Shown piece after piece: positions 17,409-26,816 of a DNA stretch of 64,000 nucleotides (its first letter is position 1; every line of letters starts with the position of its first letter). Source of the stretch: an uncultured Elusimicrobium sp. Its GTDB lineage: Bacteria; Elusimicrobiota; Elusimicrobia; Elusimicrobiales; Elusimicrobiaceae. The stretch lies in assembly GCA_937891135.1 (NCBI GenBank), contig CALAFB010000082.1, positions 62,001 through 126,000 of the forward strand. The letters are read 5' to 3'. Under the pieces are notes generated by a model. It saw nothing but the letters and a program-made list of their open reading frames with translations, made no database searches and was not told the origin of the DNA. The translations under genes were made by a program, and so were the position numbers.

Positions 17409-18734
17409 TTACAGCAATTTGCCAGCCAGGTCGGCTAGGCGGCTGCGTTCCGTTTTGGTAAACGTAATGTGTCCGTAATTTTTTTGACCTTTTAAACGGT
17501 CCACTAAATACGTAAGGCCGTTGGATTCTACGTCCAAATACGGCGTATCAATTTGATACGGGTCTCCGGTTACCACTACTTTGGTTCCTTCGCCCGCACG
17601 CGTTAAAATGGTTTTCATCTCGTGCGGAGTCAGGTTTTGAGCATCATCCACAATCATATATTGCCCGGGGAGCGAACGTCCGCGCATGTGCGTGACAGAA
17701 GCAATTTCAATTTTGCCGCTGTCTAACAAATAATGCGCTTTTTCTTCGCCTTCATCGGGGTTTTTTCGGTCTGCTAAAAAGGCCAAATTGTCGTAAATGG
17801 CGCCCATCCAGGCTTCTAATTTTTCTTCTTTGGTGCCGGGCAAAAACCCTAAATCCTTGCCGACGGGTACAATAGAGCGGCACACCACCATACGGCGGTA
17901 GGCATTATCGTCCATCGTACGTTGCAGTCCGGTGGCCAACGTAATAAGCGTTTTCCCGGTTCCGGCCGTACCGACGAGGGTTACTAAGTCCAAACTGTCA
18001 TCTAACAACAATTCCATCGCAAAGCGTTGTTCTTTATTTAAAGGTTTAATGCCCCAGGCTACTGGTTCTTGCGATGAAAGCGGGCGCAAGACAAACTCTC
18101 CGTTGTTAGCGATCCGTCCAATCGCGGACTTTTTGCTACCGTCGTTAGTTTTTAAAATTACAAACTGATTCACCATAAACCGGGCCGGGTCCAGTACCAG
18201 TTTCTTTTCATGGTAGAAAGCATCAATTTCGTCCGAACTAACTTCCAATTCTGTGACCCCGCTGTACAGTTCATCCATACTTACTTTATCAGTAGTATAG
18301 TCCTGCGCGTTTAAGCCTAAGGCTTCCGCTTTTAAACGCATGTTAATGTCTTTCGTAACTACAATAACCGGGGCTGCATTCTTTTTGTAAGACCCTTCTT
18401 TTTTGCCTAGCGTGTAAGCAATATTTAAAATGGCATTATCGGCTTTATTAAATGCCATGGAATACGGGAGCGAGTTCGGCAAATCCATCGCAATTTTAAG
18501 CGTGCCGCCATCTTCTAATTTAACCCCTTCGTTTAAGCGGCCTTTTTTACGCAAATCATCCAACATGCGTGATACCATACGGGCGTTTTTACCGCGGGTA
18601 TCTCCTTCAGTTTTAAAAGAATCCAATTCTTCTATAACTGCCATAGGAATGATAATATCGTTATCCCCAAAAGCGCGGATACAATTCACATCATGCAGCA
18701 GTACATTGGTATCAATAATAAATGTTTTTTTCAT
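17409..18734 (-). CDS. PhoH family ATPase with N-terminal PIN domain
   Basis: About 441 residues from the ATG at 18734, which has GGAGG 8 bases upstream; the frame opens slightly earlier at 18752. The N-terminal PIN nuclease domain begins FIIDTNVLLHD and keeps acidic residues (VIEELDSFK, VTKDINMRL). The C-terminal PhoH P-loop domain has GTAGTGKTLITLA, YMIVDDAQNLTPHEMKTIL and TGDPYQID. This PIN-PhoH fusion (YlaK type) is linked to RNA turnover and ribonuclease or helicase activity. Monocistronic, divergent from the GH57 gene. Confidence 0.92.
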   Translation of the reverse strand: MKKTFIIDTNVLLHDVNCIRAFGDNDIIIPMAVIEELDSFKTEGDTRGKNARMVSRMLDDLRKKGRLNEGVKLEDGGTLKIAMDLPNSLPYSMAFNKADNAILNIAYTLGKKEGSYKKNAAPVIVVTKDINMRLKAEALGLNAQDYTTDKVSMDELYSGVTELEVSSDEIDAFYHEKKLVLDPARFMVNQFVILKTNDGSKKSAIGRIANNGEFVLRPLSSQEPVAWGIKPLNKEQRFAMELLLDDSLDLVTLVGTAGTGKTLITLATGLQRTMDDNAYRRMVVCRSIVPVGKDLGFLPGTKEEKLEAWMGAIYDNLAFLADRKNPDEGEEKAHYLLDSGKIEIASVTHMRGRSLPGQYMIVDDAQNLTPHEMKTILTRAGEGTKVVVTGDPYQIDTPYLDVESNGLTYLVDRLKGQKNYGHITFTKTERSRLADLAGKLL

Positions 18735-18835
18735 AAGTTGCCTCCATAGCAAAGCCCGCTTAATTTATAGTATAATCCTGTAAAGGGTAAAATCAAGTTC
18801 CCTTAGTTCCATTGTAGCATTATTTAGAAAATTTT

Positions 18836-21196
18836 ATGAAATACCTTTGTATACACGGACATTTCTACCAACCCCCGCGGGAAAATGCGTGGTTGGAGGA
18901 GATTGAACTACAAGAAAGTGCTGCCCCGTACCACGATTGGAATGCACGCATTTGTGCGGAGTGTTATTCCCCGAATACCTTGGCCCGTGTATTAAACGGA
19001 GATAAAGAACTTACCGATTTAATCAATAATTACGCTCACATTAGTTTTAACTTTGGGCCGACGTTACTTTCGTGGTTAGAAGAAAAAGAGCCTGAAGTAT
19101 ATCAAGCTATTCTGGAAGCGGACCGCCAAAGCCGGACTTATTTCGGCGGCCACGGTAGTGCCATTGCCCAATGCTACAATCACATGATTTTGCCGCTTGC
19201 CAACGGACACGATAAAGAAACGCAAATTAAATGGGGCATTTATGATTTTGAGAAACGCTTTGGCCGCAAGCCGGAGGCGTTGTGGCTAGCCGAAACAGCC
19301 TGTAATACAGAAACATTGGAAGTATTGGCTGCCAACGCAATGAAGTTTGTTATTTTGGCTCCCGGTCAATGTTTGCGTGTGCGCAAGATTGGGGAAAATA
19401 AATGGCAAGAAATTGGTGGCGGTGTAGACCCTAAACGGGTGTATGTATGTAATTTGCCTAGTGGACAAAAAATCAATTTGTTTTTTTATGACGGCCCCAT
19501 TTCGCAAGGAATTGCTTTTTCGGATACGCTTTCTTCGGGTGAAAAATTTGCTGCACGGTTGTTAAGCACCTATAATACAGAACAAGAACCCCAGTTGATG
19601 CATATTGCTACTGACGGGGAAACCTATGGTCATCACCAAAAATTTGCGGAAATGGCCTTGGCTTATTGTTTAAAAACTGTACAAAAAAGTCCGGATGTCC
19701 AGCTCACAATTTACGGAGAATTTTTAGAAAAAAATCCACCGCAATACGAAGCCCAAATCCGGGAAAATTCTTCCTGGAGTTGCTGCCACGGCGTAGAACG
19801 GTGGCGGGCCGATTGCGGGTGTAATTCCGGTATGCATGCAGGGTGGCACCAAAAATGGCGGGCTCCATTACGGCAAGCGTTGGATTTTATTCGCGATGAA
19901 ATGATTCAAACATTTGAAAATGTCGGCGGAAGTTATTTTAAAAATGTGTGGGCGGCCCGTAACGATTATATTGAACTCATCTTGGACCGTTCCCTAGATG
20001 CCCAGCATCAGTTCTTTTTAAAACATGCAACAGAAAAGGCTTGGAAGGACCGTTCTACCGCGCTAATGCTGCTGGAAATGCAGCGTATGGCGATGTTAAT
20101 GTACACGTCTTGCGGATGGTTTTTTGATGAAGTAAGCGGTTTGGAAACAGTACAGATTATGCAATATGCTTGTCGTGCTATGGAACTGAACCACTATTTA
20201 AGCGGACGGGATTTGGAACCGGAATTTATTCAACATTTGGAAAAAGCCCCCAGTAATTTGCCCGAAATTAAAACGGGAGCCGAAGCATATAAACGCTACG
20301 TAAAACCGCAAGCAACTAATTTGGAAAAAATGGCACTTTCTCATCTTGTTGCACGGCTGGCTGATGAAACCACCAACCCGCATAAAGCGTATGCTTGCGA
20401 CGTACTTAATTATACACCGCAAAAATTAACGGCAGATAATATGCTGCTTGTATACGGGCATATCCAGTTAAAATCCCGCATTACGTTGGAAGAAAAAAAT
20501 ATTCCGTTTGCTATTTTCCGCCGGGGGAATGTGGGGCTTACATGCGGGGCTGGGATAGACTCGGCTGAACCGTTATTTGCGGAATTAAAACGATTGTTTG
20601 AAGAAAAAAAATATGACGAATGTGCCGCGCTCATACGTCAACAATGCCGCTACTATGTGCCCCTGCGAGAAATGTTTACAGACGTGCGGCGCAAAGTGGT
20701 AGAACATGTACTTACAAATATGCATGCCGATACCAACCAGGCTTATAGTGGGTTATTTGAGCGGCAATATCCGGTAGTGCGTGGATTACAATTATTAGGT
20801 ACGCCACTTCCAAAAACATTTCTAGAGGTGGCTGAATTTGTATTAACTACAGATTTAGTAGCCGAATTTCGTGCTAGTGAGTTAAATGCCAATGAAGTGG
20901 AAGAACTCATGGAAGACGTAAAAACACTAGGGATTAACGTGTTCCAAGGTCCTGTGTTACAAGCGGTGCAAGAGAAATTGACCTTTTTATCTTTTGCCTT
21001 TGCACGCAATCCGGCTGACAAAATAGTGGCGCATAAATTATTAGATTTTCTTAATTATATGGAAATTTTCGGCTTTTCCCCCGATGTGGTAAAAGCCCAA
21101 GAGTTTGTCTATTTTGGGCTTAACACGCTGGGGGAAGACGCCAAGAAAAAAGATATTTTGCGTGCACTTGCCAAAAAATTAAAAATAGCATTGTAA
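18836..21196 (+). CDS. Glycoside hydrolase family 57 protein with DUF3536
   Basis: 786 residues. The N-terminal GH57 barrel has the first motif HGHFYQPPRENAWL, the nucleophile region WLAETACNTETLE and the acid/base region ATDGETYGHHQ. The central and C-terminal parts match the DUF3536 architecture (WSCCHGVERWRADCGC, NVWAARNDYIELILDR). GH57 enzymes cut or rearrange alpha-glucans; the exact activity of the DUF3536 group is not known to me. There is no signal peptide, so it probably acts on cytoplasmic glycogen-like polymer together with the branching enzyme at 40 kb. No Shine-Dalgarno precedes the ATG. Confidence 0.85.
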   Translation: MKYLCIHGHFYQPPRENAWLEEIELQESAAPYHDWNARICAECYSPNTLARVLNGDKELTDLINNYAHISFNFGPTLLSWLEEKEPEVYQAILEADRQSRTYFGGHGSAIAQCYNHMILPLANGHDKETQIKWGIYDFEKRFGRKPEALWLAETACNTETLEVLAANAMKFVILAPGQCLRVRKIGENKWQEIGGGVDPKRVYVCNLPSGQKINLFFYDGPISQGIAFSDTLSSGEKFAARLLSTYNTEQEPQLMHIATDGETYGHHQKFAEMALAYCLKTVQKSPDVQLTIYGEFLEKNPPQYEAQIRENSSWSCCHGVERWRADCGCNSGMHAGWHQKWRAPLRQALDFIRDEMIQTFENVGGSYFKNVWAARNDYIELILDRSLDAQHQFFLKHATEKAWKDRSTALMLLEMQRMAMLMYTSCGWFFDEVSGLETVQIMQYACRAMELNHYLSGRDLEPEFIQHLEKAPSNLPEIKTGAEAYKRYVKPQATNLEKMALSHLVARLADETTNPHKAYACDVLNYTPQKLTADNMLLVYGHIQLKSRITLEEKNIPFAIFRRGNVGLTCGAGIDSAEPLFAELKRLFEEKKYDECAALIRQQCRYYVPLREMFTDVRRKVVEHVLTNMHADTNQAYSGLFERQYPVVRGLQLLGTPLPKTFLEVAEFVLTTDLVAEFRASELNANEVEELMEDVKTLGINVFQGPVLQAVQEKLTFLSFAFARNPADKIVAHKLLDFLNYMEIFGFSPDVVKAQEFVYFGLNTLGEDAKKKDILRALAKKLKIAL

Positions 21197-21201
21197 CCAC
21201 A

Positions 21202-21237
21202 CCCCCTTGCCTTTTATGATAAAGAAAGACAAGAGGG
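21202..21237. terminator. Imperfect hairpin between convergent genes
   Basis: CCCCCTTGCCTTT and AAAGACAAGAGGG pair at 11 of 13 positions between the ends of the GH57 gene and the convergent pilin. It probably terminates the plus-strand gene; the T-run is weak. Confidence 0.45.
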
Positions 21238-21268
21238 TTAAGTTTATTATCGGTTATGCCGAGCCGTT

Positions 21269-22057
21269 TTAATCTATTATCAATTCAGGTACTAACGATT
21301 TATAAATTTTACAAATCATTTCCCCAAAATCGCTGCTCGGCACACATTTATAAATACGGGCCCCTTCGTTAATTTCTAAACGAATGAGGGTTGAATCTTT
21401 TATTACCATTACTTCACTTCCATAATAATCATTCGTACCGCTTCCGTCAGCGTATACCGCATACGTAAAATAATCGTCATAACAATCGCTATCTTGTTTA
21501 TCACATGCCAAACCGTTAGAAAGTTCTATGTCTAACGTAGCATCGGGATTCTTTCCAATAAAGTACAACTCTTCTGTTCCCTTGCCATGTTCTAACCGCC
21601 AAGATGTTAGTGCTTTTTCTGCGTTTGCGTGGAATAACGCTACGTTGGTTAGGCGGCTTTTCCACACGGCTTTTTGATATTGCGGCAACGCTACCGCCGC
21701 CAAGATGCCAATGATGAGTATGACGACGAGCAACTCAATGAGCGTAAACCCGTGTGCAAGCCCCCTCATCCGGCCTAACGACCACCTTCTCCCTCGTAGG
21801 GGAGAAGGAATCCCTGCCGTTTCCCTCGCCCCTTGAGGGAGAGGGTGCCCCGAGTCGGTGCTCCCTAAAAGTTTCTGTTCAGGATCTTTGCCTTGTTTTT
21901 TGAAAGCGGATCGGATGCTGAGCAACAATGCCCCAGCATGATAATTCTTTTTACAACGGCACCTGTTGAAGATTCCCAACTCTTGGGAATGGCTTTTTTG
22001 TTTAACAACCACATTTTCATTTTGCGTATTTCCCCGCCGGGTAATTATATTGTACAT
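21269..22057 (-). CDS. Type IV pilin-like protein with repeat-derived N-terminal extension
   Basis: A 262-residue frame. Residues 1-9 (MYNIITRRG) resemble other prepilin leaders, and the mature pilin starts only about 104 residues later at HG then [18 protein letters not shown] and PQYQKAVWKSR. Between them lies repeat DNA (21761-21941 and flanks) read in frame. An ATG at 21767-21769, supplied by the repeat edge, would give MRGLAHG before the Phe, a normal seven-residue leader, so translation may start there. The pilin domain has a Cys pair (GLACDKQDSDCYDD) and KCVPSSDF. AAAAGGAAA lies before the first ATG. It is tail-to-tail with the GH57 gene. Confidence 0.75.
   Translation of the reverse strand: MYNIITRRGNTQNENVVVKQKSHSQELGIFNRCRCKKNYHAGALLLSIRSAFKKQGKDPEQKLLGSTDSGHPLPQGARETAGIPSPLRGRRWSLGRMRGLAHGFTLIELLVVILIIGILAAVALPQYQKAVWKSRLTNVALFHANAEKALTSWRLEHGKGTEELYFIGKNPDATLDIELSNGLACDKQDSDCYDDYFTYAVYADGSGTNDYYGSEVMVIKDSTLIRLEINEGARIYKCVPSSDFGEMICKIYKSLVPELIID
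21761..21941. repeat. Two adjacent palindromic repeats inserted in a prepilin leader
   Basis: First unit from 21761 begins CCCCCTCATCCGG and contains hairpins CTTCTCCC/GGGGAGAAG and TCCCTC/GAGGGA. The second (about 21865-21941) contains AAAGTTTCTGTTCAGGATCT and GATGCTGAGCAACAA, ending CAGCATGA. The same two units in the same order and orientation lie in the pilin gene at 50.7-50.9 kb. Confidence 0.75.
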
Positions 22058-22075
22058 TTTATTTCCTTTTGCTTA

Positions 22076-22287
22076 AGTTCGGATTAGCCCAACAAAAACG
22101 GCCGTTCTGCTAATCTGCAAAAGGGATAGATTACCATAACCAGCCGCTGTCTGTCTTGAATGACAGACACTCGGCACAAAACCCATAGGGAGCGACCCTA
22201 CTTCGTCCTGTGCCTATAACGACTGTTCTTGACCCTTTTGCGTATTTTACATACACGCTGCACCCCTAGTGCAGCTTCAAAAAAACA
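22076..22287 (-). promoter_or_regulatory. Pilin leader RNA, copy 6 (divergent closing helix)
   Basis: Minus strand: hairpin GCTGCAC/GTGCAGC, A GCAAAAGGG (22233-22241) pairing with A' CCCTTTTGC (22117-22125), B0 CAGTCGT (22219-22225), B GCGGCTG (22141-22147) and B' GGCCGT (22098-22103, with G-U pairs). The closing helix is weak. A' is also complementary over 8 bases to GCAAAAGG (22065-22072), which contains the pilin Shine-Dalgarno, so here A' itself can act as anti-SD. Confidence 0.65.
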
Positions 22288-22355
22288 GAATACCTTATGT
22301 TTTACGCCTAATCGGCGCGCGAAAATACCCTCCTATGTAACGATATTTTATAAAA

Positions 22356-23561
22356 TTATTTATCCAAAAAACTTTTGCCTACCTGTAACGGCGGCAAATG
22401 AAAATAATCGGCAATCGTTTGTCCCAAATCGGCATACGTGTCCCGCCCACCGATAAACTGCGGTGTTACATGTTTGCCAAACATCAAAACCGGTACATGC
22501 TCACGCGTGTGGTCTGTGCCGGTATAAGTAGGGTCGCACCCGTGGTCTGCAGTAATAAACACTACGTCATTCTCTTGCAGCTGGGCGGCCAATTCCGGCA
22601 AGCGGGAATCAAAATATTCCAACCCTTTTGCATAGCCGGTCACATCCCGGCGGTGGCCGTAGACCATATCAAAATCCACAAAGTTTGTAAACACCAAACT
22701 AAAATCCGGTGCATGTTGGGCTTCGTAAAGCGTAACGTCCCATAACTCTTTGAGACCGGATGCCTTTACCGATTTGGTAATGCCCTGGTTTGCAAAAATA
22801 TCCGCAATTTTACCGACGGAAATCACCTGCCCGCCCGCATTTTTAAGGGCATCTAACACGGTGGATTGCGGCGGTTTGACGGAGTAATCGTGCCGGTTTT
22901 GGGTACGCGTAAATTCGCCTTTATGTTCGCCGGTGAACGGGCGCGCAATCACACGTGCAATATGGTATGGTTTTACATGTTTAAAAGCAATTTCACACAC
23001 TTCATACAACCGTTCCAACCCAAAATAGGTTTCGTGTGCGGCAATTTGAAAAACGCTGTCTGCTGACGTATAACAAATCGGCTTACCGGTTTGAATGTGT
23101 GCTTCGCCCAATTCCTCTATAATTACCGTTCCGCTGGCGGCTTTGTTGCCTAAAATGCCGGGAAGGTGTGCTTCGGCACAAATTTTTTGAATTAACTCCG
23201 CTGGGAAAGATGGCTCATGGGGCGGAAAATAGCCCCACTCAAAATTGACCGGAGCCCCGGCCATTTCCCAATGCCCGGAAGAAGTATCCTTCCCGCGGCT
23301 CAGTTCCCGCATAAAACCGTATTTAGACGGTAATTGTACCTGTGCAGGCGGTTGCATCCCTATGGGTAACGGGCGCCCCGTAGAGGCTTTGGCCGCTTTG
23401 GCTAAACCCAGCGAAACCAAATTAGGAATTTTTAATCCGCCGCATTGTTGGGCAATATGGCCTAATGTATCGGCCCCGGCGTCGCCGAATTGATCAGCAT
23501 CTTCGGCTCCCCCAATACCTACCGAGTCCAACATCAAAATAACGGCCCGTCTTGTAGTCAT
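22356..23561 (-). CDS. deoB: Phosphopentomutase
   Basis: 401 residues of the alkaline-phosphatase superfamily. Metal-binding motifs are present: [11 protein letters not shown] at the N-terminus, [25 protein letters not shown] and [22 protein letters not shown] in separate blocks near the C-terminus. It interconverts ribose (deoxyribose) 1- and 5-phosphate in nucleoside salvage. Length is typical. Monocistronic; no other deo gene is adjacent. Confidence 0.96.
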   Translation of the reverse strand: MTTRRAVILMLDSVGIGGAEDADQFGDAGADTLGHIAQQCGGLKIPNLVSLGLAKAAKASTGRPLPIGMQPPAQVQLPSKYGFMRELSRGKDTSSGHWEMAGAPVNFEWGYFPPHEPSFPAELIQKICAEAHLPGILGNKAASGTVIIEELGEAHIQTGKPICYTSADSVFQIAAHETYFGLERLYEVCEIAFKHVKPYHIARVIARPFTGEHKGEFTRTQNRHDYSVKPPQSTVLDALKNAGGQVISVGKIADIFANQGITKSVKASGLKELWDVTLYEAQHAPDFSLVFTNFVDFDMVYGHRRDVTGYAKGLEYFDSRLPELAAQLQENDVVFITADHGCDPTYTGTDHTREHVPVLMFGKHVTPQFIGGRDTYADLGQTIADYFHLPPLQVGKSFLDK

Positions 23562-23645
23562 AGTAAACTCCTTTCTTCTATTATAGCCAAAAAAACACGC
23601 GTCTGTCTAACCAAAATGCTATAGTAAACAAAAGGAGGAATTTTT

Positions 23646-24167
23646 ATGAATCAGGCATACCGCAATATGCGGGCGTTTTGGTTGGACGCACGTAACTTGG
23701 AAAACCGCAAAGGCATGTTAGAAATTGGCCCGGAAAAAATTGTCGGGGCCGGGGTGGAAATGGCCTTGGCCGATGGAACAGCCCGCAAGCATTTGCTCAT
23801 TGCTACCAATTCATTGGGGGATAGCAGCTTGTATTTTGAGAACAATAGTAAAAGCGGTTTGGGTGGTATGATTGGCGGCCATGGCAACGAACCCTTGCAA
23901 ACAGCTGCTGCACACCTGTTGGCCCATGCCAGCAAACTAACTGACCAGATGATAAAACTTCCGGCCGGGGCAAACTTGCCCGCCCCTTCGGCTGCCGGGC
24001 AGGTATGTTTGTTTGCCCTTTCCAAAGAAAATTTGTTTTATAAAGAAATGGCTGAAACAGAAGCCCGTAACCCGGCCAATCCGTTTTACCCCATGTTTGC
24101 CTATTCTCAGCAAGTTATTGGACTATTCAAAACACAAGATGAAAAAACACCCCCAGCCCATGCATAA
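23646..24167 (+). CDS. Conserved hypothetical protein
   Basis: 173 residues, cytoplasmic by composition, with AAAGGAGGAA 6 bases before the ATG. It contains a Gly-rich stretch (NSKSGLGGMIGGHGNEPLQTA) and an Ala/Pro-rich region (PAGANLPAPSAAGQ). No domain is recognised. It lies divergent from deoB and 60 bases before the EAL gene, possibly in one transcript, though a TATAAT-like box sits in between. Confidence 0.6.
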   Translation: MNQAYRNMRAFWLDARNLENRKGMLEIGPEKIVGAGVEMALADGTARKHLLIATNSLGDSSLYFENNSKSGLGGMIGGHGNEPLQTAAAHLLAHASKLTDQMIKLPAGANLPAPSAAGQVCLFALSKENLFYKEMAETEARNPANPFYPMFAYSQQVIGLFKTQDEKTPPAHA

Positions 24168-24228
24168 AATACGGCGGGAAATTTATCGGAAATGATATAA
24201 TATAAAAAATCCCGTTTTTTAAAAAAAT

Positions 24229-26469
24229 ATGCAAAAAGTTTCCTTCCGCTCCTTTTTTGTATTTGCGCTAGTGGCTGCTGTTATTATTACGGCAGGCGTG
24301 ATACTTTATTGGCGGCAAGTAAACATCTTACTGGAAAAAGATGTTAAAACCCATATTGCCGATGCCGGGAAAGAAGCCGCTTCGGATTTTGACCGTCTGG
24401 TACAGACCGACCATGAAATTTTAGCTACCTGCGCGCTGTCTATTGAAGATTCTTATCCATGGAAGGATGAAGCTTTTTTAGCCGAAACATTGGCGCGGTA
24501 CAGGCAAAATGGTCCGTTTTCCGTGTTGGGCTTAGTCCTGCAAGACGGCACCACCCTTTATGCGAATCCTACGGACCGTCCTTTAAGCCCAAAGGCGCTT
24601 GATTCCATTTTAAAACACACGCAAAAAACCCCTTTTTTTGTAGAAGTCCGTCCACGGGAAGAAGGGAAATATCATTCCTCTATTTTAGTACAAGCCGTCG
24701 CGCTAGACCCGAACGAGGCTACCCCCGTGGGGGCTTTATTTGCTGTGCAAAAAGACAACTACTATAAGGACGTTTTGGCCTTGACAGCTTTAGGGGGGGA
24801 CGGGCATGCCGTTATTATGCGTCGGGACGGTCATATTGTACTCACGTATGAAACTCCTAAATTTATCAACATATTTTCCGGTTTAAGTAATGTAACGCTG
24901 GACCCATCCTTATCCTTAGACCAAATCCGCCAGGCGGTTCAAAATGGGCAAACCTTACTGGTAGGTTACCGGACGGAAGACGGATTGCATCATTTCTTGC
25001 AATTTGTTCCGTTGCAAATAAACGATTGGTATTTGGTATCTTCTGTACCCGCACAATATGTAGAGGCGCAAGCGACGCAAGTGGCTAAACTGTCGCTTAT
25101 TTTGTTTGGTGTAGTATTTTTAATATTTTATTATTTGTTCTTTTTAATTATGCGTATCCGCGATGACAGCAACCGCCGTTTATTTACTACCGCTTTTGTG
25201 GACCCGCTGACAGGGGCTGATAATTTTAGCCGTATGTGTGAACAGTTTGACACGAAACTAGCCGGGTTTAACCGCCAAGCTGCGTTGGTTATTTTTGACA
25301 TCAATAAGTTTAAAGTCATTAACGATTTACACGGCTACGAACGCGGCAACGAAGTATTAAAACGTGTGGCCCAAGTATTGCAGCAAGAACTGGCCGCGGA
25401 AGAAACTTTTTGCCGGCTGTCTGCCGATAATTTTATTCTGCTTTTAAAATATGCAGACCGTAAAGAATTTATCAAACGGCTCAAAAATTTAGCTACGCTA
25501 TTAAAACGTAATTGTACGGTGGAAGATTCATGTTTGCTACTGGATATTGCGTTTGGTATTTACGAAATTACCGAGGAACAACTACCATTTTATATCATGC
25601 TGGACCGTGCCAACCTGGCCTTGGAACATGCCAAAGCGCGTCCGTTTGATAAATGTGAATTTTACGATGCGGCAGACCGCAGCCGCTTAGTAGCGGAAAA
25701 ACAGATAGAAAGTGAAATGGAAAATGCTCTAGCTGCCGGAGAATTTGAAATTTATTTACAGCCAAAATGTGATTTTGCGAGTGGAGAAATCCGCGGGGCC
25801 GAAGCTTTGGTCCGTTGGAACCGTGGGGAAGACCGCATAGTCCGCCCGGATGAATTTATCCCGGTATTTGAGCGCAACGGTTTTATTTTACAACTGGATA
25901 TGTTTATTTTAGAAGAAGCCGCCCGGTTATTATCTACCTGGCGTGCCAACCAAATGCCCGTGGTGCCGCTGGCAGTCAATTTTTCACGGCTGCATTTAAA
26001 TGACGCCCGGTTTATTCCGCAAATGCGCCGTATTATGGCCCAATACAACGTCCCCAATCATCTGATAGAAGCAGAAATTACCGAAAGTGTCATTTTTAAC
26101 AACCTAGAGCGTGCACAAGAAGTAATCGGCCAACTGCATTTGTACGGTTTCCCGGTAGCGATGGATGATTTTGGTTCCGGGTATTCTTCGTTAAATGTAC
26201 TCAAAGAACTAAAATTTGACAGTATTAAATTAGACAAAGAATTTTTATCCGGTTTTGAAGAAAACCTGCGGGCCCAAAAAGTAATTGAAGGGGCTGTACG
26301 TATGATTAAAACATTGGGTGTAAAAGTAGTTACCGAAGGGGTAGAAACCCGTGAACAAGCCGAATTTTTACGCAAATGCGGGGCAGACCTGGCGCAGGGT
26401 TATTTCTTCAGCCGTCCGGTCACGGCTACTACGTTTGAGCAATTACTCCACAAGAAAAAACTGATGTAA
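24229..26469 (+). CDS. Membrane c-di-GMP phosphodiesterase with degenerate GGDEF domain
   Basis: 746 residues. One transmembrane helix at about residues 9-27, a periplasmic sensor region (Cache-like) to about 285, a second helix (LSLILFGVVFLIFYYLFFLIM), then GGDEF and EAL domains. The GGDEF signature is replaced by SADNF in CRLSADNFILLLK, so diguanylate cyclase activity is unlikely. The EAL domain keeps its catalytic set: GAEALVRWNR, VNFSRLHL, EAEITESV, MDDFGSGYSS, SIKLDKEF, TEGVETREQAEF. It should lower c-di-GMP in response to a periplasmic cue, which in many bacteria affects type IV pili. A TATAAT box lies about 30 bases upstream and a terminator follows. Confidence 0.9.
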   Translation: MQKVSFRSFFVFALVAAVIITAGVILYWRQVNILLEKDVKTHIADAGKEAASDFDRLVQTDHEILATCALSIEDSYPWKDEAFLAETLARYRQNGPFSVLGLVLQDGTTLYANPTDRPLSPKALDSILKHTQKTPFFVEVRPREEGKYHSSILVQAVALDPNEATPVGALFAVQKDNYYKDVLALTALGGDGHAVIMRRDGHIVLTYETPKFINIFSGLSNVTLDPSLSLDQIRQAVQNGQTLLVGYRTEDGLHHFLQFVPLQINDWYLVSSVPAQYVEAQATQVAKLSLILFGVVFLIFYYLFFLIMRIRDDSNRRLFTTAFVDPLTGADNFSRMCEQFDTKLAGFNRQAALVIFDINKFKVINDLHGYERGNEVLKRVAQVLQQELAAEETFCRLSADNFILLLKYADRKEFIKRLKNLATLLKRNCTVEDSCLLLDIAFGIYEITEEQLPFYIMLDRANLALEHAKARPFDKCEFYDAADRSRLVAEKQIESEMENALAAGEFEIYLQPKCDFASGEIRGAEALVRWNRGEDRIVRPDEFIPVFERNGFILQLDMFILEEAARLLSTWRANQMPVVPLAVNFSRLHLNDARFIPQMRRIMAQYNVPNHLIEAEITESVIFNNLERAQEVIGQLHLYGFPVAMDDFGSGYSSLNVLKELKFDSIKLDKEFLSGFEENLRAQKVIEGAVRMIKTLGVKVVTEGVETREQAEFLRKCGADLAQGYFFSRPVTATTFEQLLHKKKLM

Positions 26470-26491
26470 AGGCTTTATGTTTCTTGTTTCG

Positions 26492-26523
26492 GGCCGGGGC
26501 CTTAAAATCCCGGCCGATTTTTA
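26492..26523 (+). terminator. Terminator after the EAL gene
   Basis: The stem GGCCGGG/CCCGGCC is followed by GATTTTT. It overlaps the start of the next pilin promoter (TATAAT at 26522-26527). Confidence 0.8.
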
Positions 26524-26544
26524 TAATATAAGTACAATTTTATT

Positions 26545-26760
26545 TTGTTTTTGGAACCGTGTGAAGAACACGGAGAATGTTTTAAAAACATCTAGTCAAC
26601 GCCAAGAATAGTCGTTAAAGCACAATATGATAAAGCTGATCCCTTTATTGTATTGTGCTGAATGTTTATCACTTTTGTGATAGATTGCGGCTAATTTGTT
26701 GGGTTCTGTTGACTAGACTCAGTAAATTGAGCCGTTTTTATACACGTTCTCCAAAGGCAG
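26545..26760 (+). promoter_or_regulatory. Pilin leader RNA, copy 4
   Basis: The -10 TATAAT at 26522-26527 is followed after 17 bases by the closing helix TTGTTTTTGG (26545-26554) with CCAAAGGCAG (26751-26760). A TCTAGTCAAC (26591-26600) is perfectly complementary to A' GTTGACTAGA (26708-26717). B0 TAGTCGT (26609-26615) and B GCGGCTA (26687-26693) pair over 7 positions; B' AGCCGT is at 26730-26735. Anti-SD TTCTCC (26747-26752) complements GGAGAA (26807-26812). An extra hairpin GTCAGGT/ACCTGAC lies between it and the gene. Confidence 0.78.
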
Positions 26761-26816
26761 GTAAATTGAAATTAAAAGTGGGTCAGGTGTAAACCTGACA
26801 ATAAAAGGAGAATGTT

